NCBI GenBank assembly: GCA_934702355.1
Contig: CAKUXX010000020.1
Coordinates: 1 to 14,294, forward strand
Length of the DNA stretch: 14,294 nt
Direction of reading: 5' to 3'
DNA from: an uncultured Methanomassiliicoccales archaeon
GTDB taxonomy: Archaea; Thermoplasmatota; Thermoplasmata; Methanomassiliicoccales; Methanomethylophilaceae
Below, one piece after another: positions 13,630 to 14,294 of this stretch. Each line of letters begins with the position of its first letter. The stretch's first letter is position 1. A program made the position numbers and the translations under genes. The notes beneath the pieces were generated by a model. That model made no database searches. It was given only the letters and a program-made list of their open reading frames with translations, and was not told the origin of the DNA.

Positions 13630-13694
13630 GATAAGATTCGGCCCGATCACACGTCTGTCCTCGGGCAGGCCTGTATTCCCCTGTTATCTGCGGA

Positions 13695-14234
13695 TCACAT
13701 CTTCTTGGTAAGAGGGATGCTCTCGTCCAAAAGATCGGAATAATCCGGTCTGGAAGGTTCCAACGGTCTGCATTCGTCGAAGAAAGACGGTCCGAACAGC
13801 GGGAAATGATACACGCCGTTCTCGTCTACGGATATGTTGGAATCCGATACTTTGATCAGGATGTCCGTTTTCTGACCGTTCTCCGCTAGTTTGATGAGTG
13901 ATCTGGCAGACTTCTTCCTGCCGGATTTCACTTCTATCGCCGCTATCTTACCGCCGAGATTCGCAACGAAATCTATCTCCATGCGTTTCGCCGGGTTGCT
14001 GTAATAGTACAATCTGTATCCTTTCCTGACAAGGGCGGATGCGATGGCATTCTCCAGCAAAGCACCGTTGTTGATCTTGTAATCTCCGTCGATAAGTCTT
14101 CTGCCGATCTCCGGTCCGAGCATAGATGTCAGTATGCCTGTGTCCTTCAGGTAGACTTTGAACATGTTGCCGTCGGTCTTGGTCCTGAACGGTTCTGAGA
14201 TCTCTTCGAGGTTACGGCATATAGTCATTGACAT
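13695..14234 (-). pseudogene. DUF4143 domain fragment lacking its AAA ATPase half
   Basis: 179 residues that align by eye with only the C-terminal part of AAA/DUF4143 proteins such as the one at 2961-4262. KVYLKDTGIL (residues 26-35) corresponds to KLYCFDTGVM there, ALLENAIASAL to AIAENYVLCEL, and the nuclease-like residues are kept: Glu 86/Asp 88, then Glu 101-x-Lys 103, with the same 12-residue gap from the Asp. No Walker A or B is present. An in-frame TGA lies five codons before ATG 14234, and the remaining upstream bases belong to a divergent gene, so the ATPase part (about 220 residues or more) is missing rather than frameshifted. The only TATA-like sequence is too close to this ATG for a normal start. 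Most likely a decayed remnant; a stand-alone domain is possible. Confidence 0.65.
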
Positions 14235-14236
14235 AA

Positions 14237-14244
14237 CTAAATAG
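14237..14244 (+). promoter_or_regulatory. TATA-like element before the right-end gene
   Basis: CTAAATAG is centred about 25 nt before ATG 14265, matching the leaderless spacing seen elsewhere in the window. The sequence is a weak TATA box. Confidence 0.35.
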
Positions 14245-14264
14245 AATGATGTTCATGTACAGTT

Positions 14265-14294
14265 ATGAGCGATGTAGAACACATCAGCGTGGTA
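14265..14294 (+). CDS. Start of an unidentified gene cut off by the window end
   Basis: Ten open codons, MSDVEHISVV, run to the window edge. The start is supported only by the TATA-like CTAAATAG 25 nt upstream. Too short to identify. Confidence 0.35.
   Translation, partial: MSDVEHISVV

Noticed and set aside
12574..13650. 358-codon open frame on the minus strand opposite hdrC-hdrB
   Set aside because: It is caused by the strong codon bias of hdrB. It also runs through the terminator hairpin, and the real genes have complete iron-sulfur motifs.
13641..13666. Hairpin GCCCGA/TCGGGC between the hdrB terminator and the DUF4143 fragment
   Set aside because: Only six pairs with a 14-nt loop and no T-tract on either strand; too weak to call a terminator or RNA gene.

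Overview
The window looks like a piece of a methanogenic archaeon, most likely a gut-type member of the Methanomassiliicoccales (inference). The evidence is a cytosolic-type heterodisulfide reductase pair (hdrC-hdrB), a pyruvoyl-dependent arginine decarboxylase, a PAC2-family protein, a hydrogenase maturation protease, and repeated archaeal promoter architecture: a TATA box 24-28 nt upstream of the start codon, meaning leaderless mRNAs. No rRNA, tRNA, CRISPR array or insertion sequence was recognised.

Layout. Positions 1-1794 are AT-rich and unlike the rest: one right-handed beta-helix protein with no signal peptide, then a non-coding stretch with a terminator-like hairpin. Positions 1795-4262 hold two accessory genes: a Fic protein carrying its own inhibitory motif, and an AAA/DUF4143 ATPase preceded by three evenly spaced palindromes. 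From 4313 the chromosome appears core-like. An M50 membrane metalloprotease (minus) is divergent from a large zinc-ribbon/PUA/PAPS-reductase-like/2[4Fe-4S] protein (plus), and the two appear to share one TATA box. A seven-helix membrane protein of unknown function follows. On the minus strand, pdaD is translationally coupled to a zinc-ribbon protein. A PAC2 protein (minus) and an M16 metallopeptidase (plus) diverge from one symmetric TATA box. A hydrogenase maturation protease (minus) diverges from a LysR/ModE-like regulator (plus), followed by hdrC-hdrB with its own promoter, a perfect palindrome near the expected transcription start, and a strong terminator. The right end holds a DUF4143 fragment that has lost its ATPase half and the first codons of a new gene.

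How the genes fit together. HdrB and HdrC are subunits of the enzyme that reduces the CoM-S-S-CoB heterodisulfide, normally with HdrA and the MvhADG hydrogenase. The nearby endopeptidase that finishes a NiFe-hydrogenase large subunit, and the regulator beside it, fit an H2/heterodisulfide neighbourhood. PdaD makes agmatine, needed for polyamines and for the agmatidine base of archaeal tRNA-Ile. The PUA/PP-loop protein looks like an RNA- or sulfur-handling enzyme rather than a sulfate-assimilation reductase. The most noteworthy items are this multi-cluster PUA-PAPS protein, the single TATA boxes that appear to serve two leaderless genes, and the tandem palindromes upstream of the AAA/DUF4143 gene.
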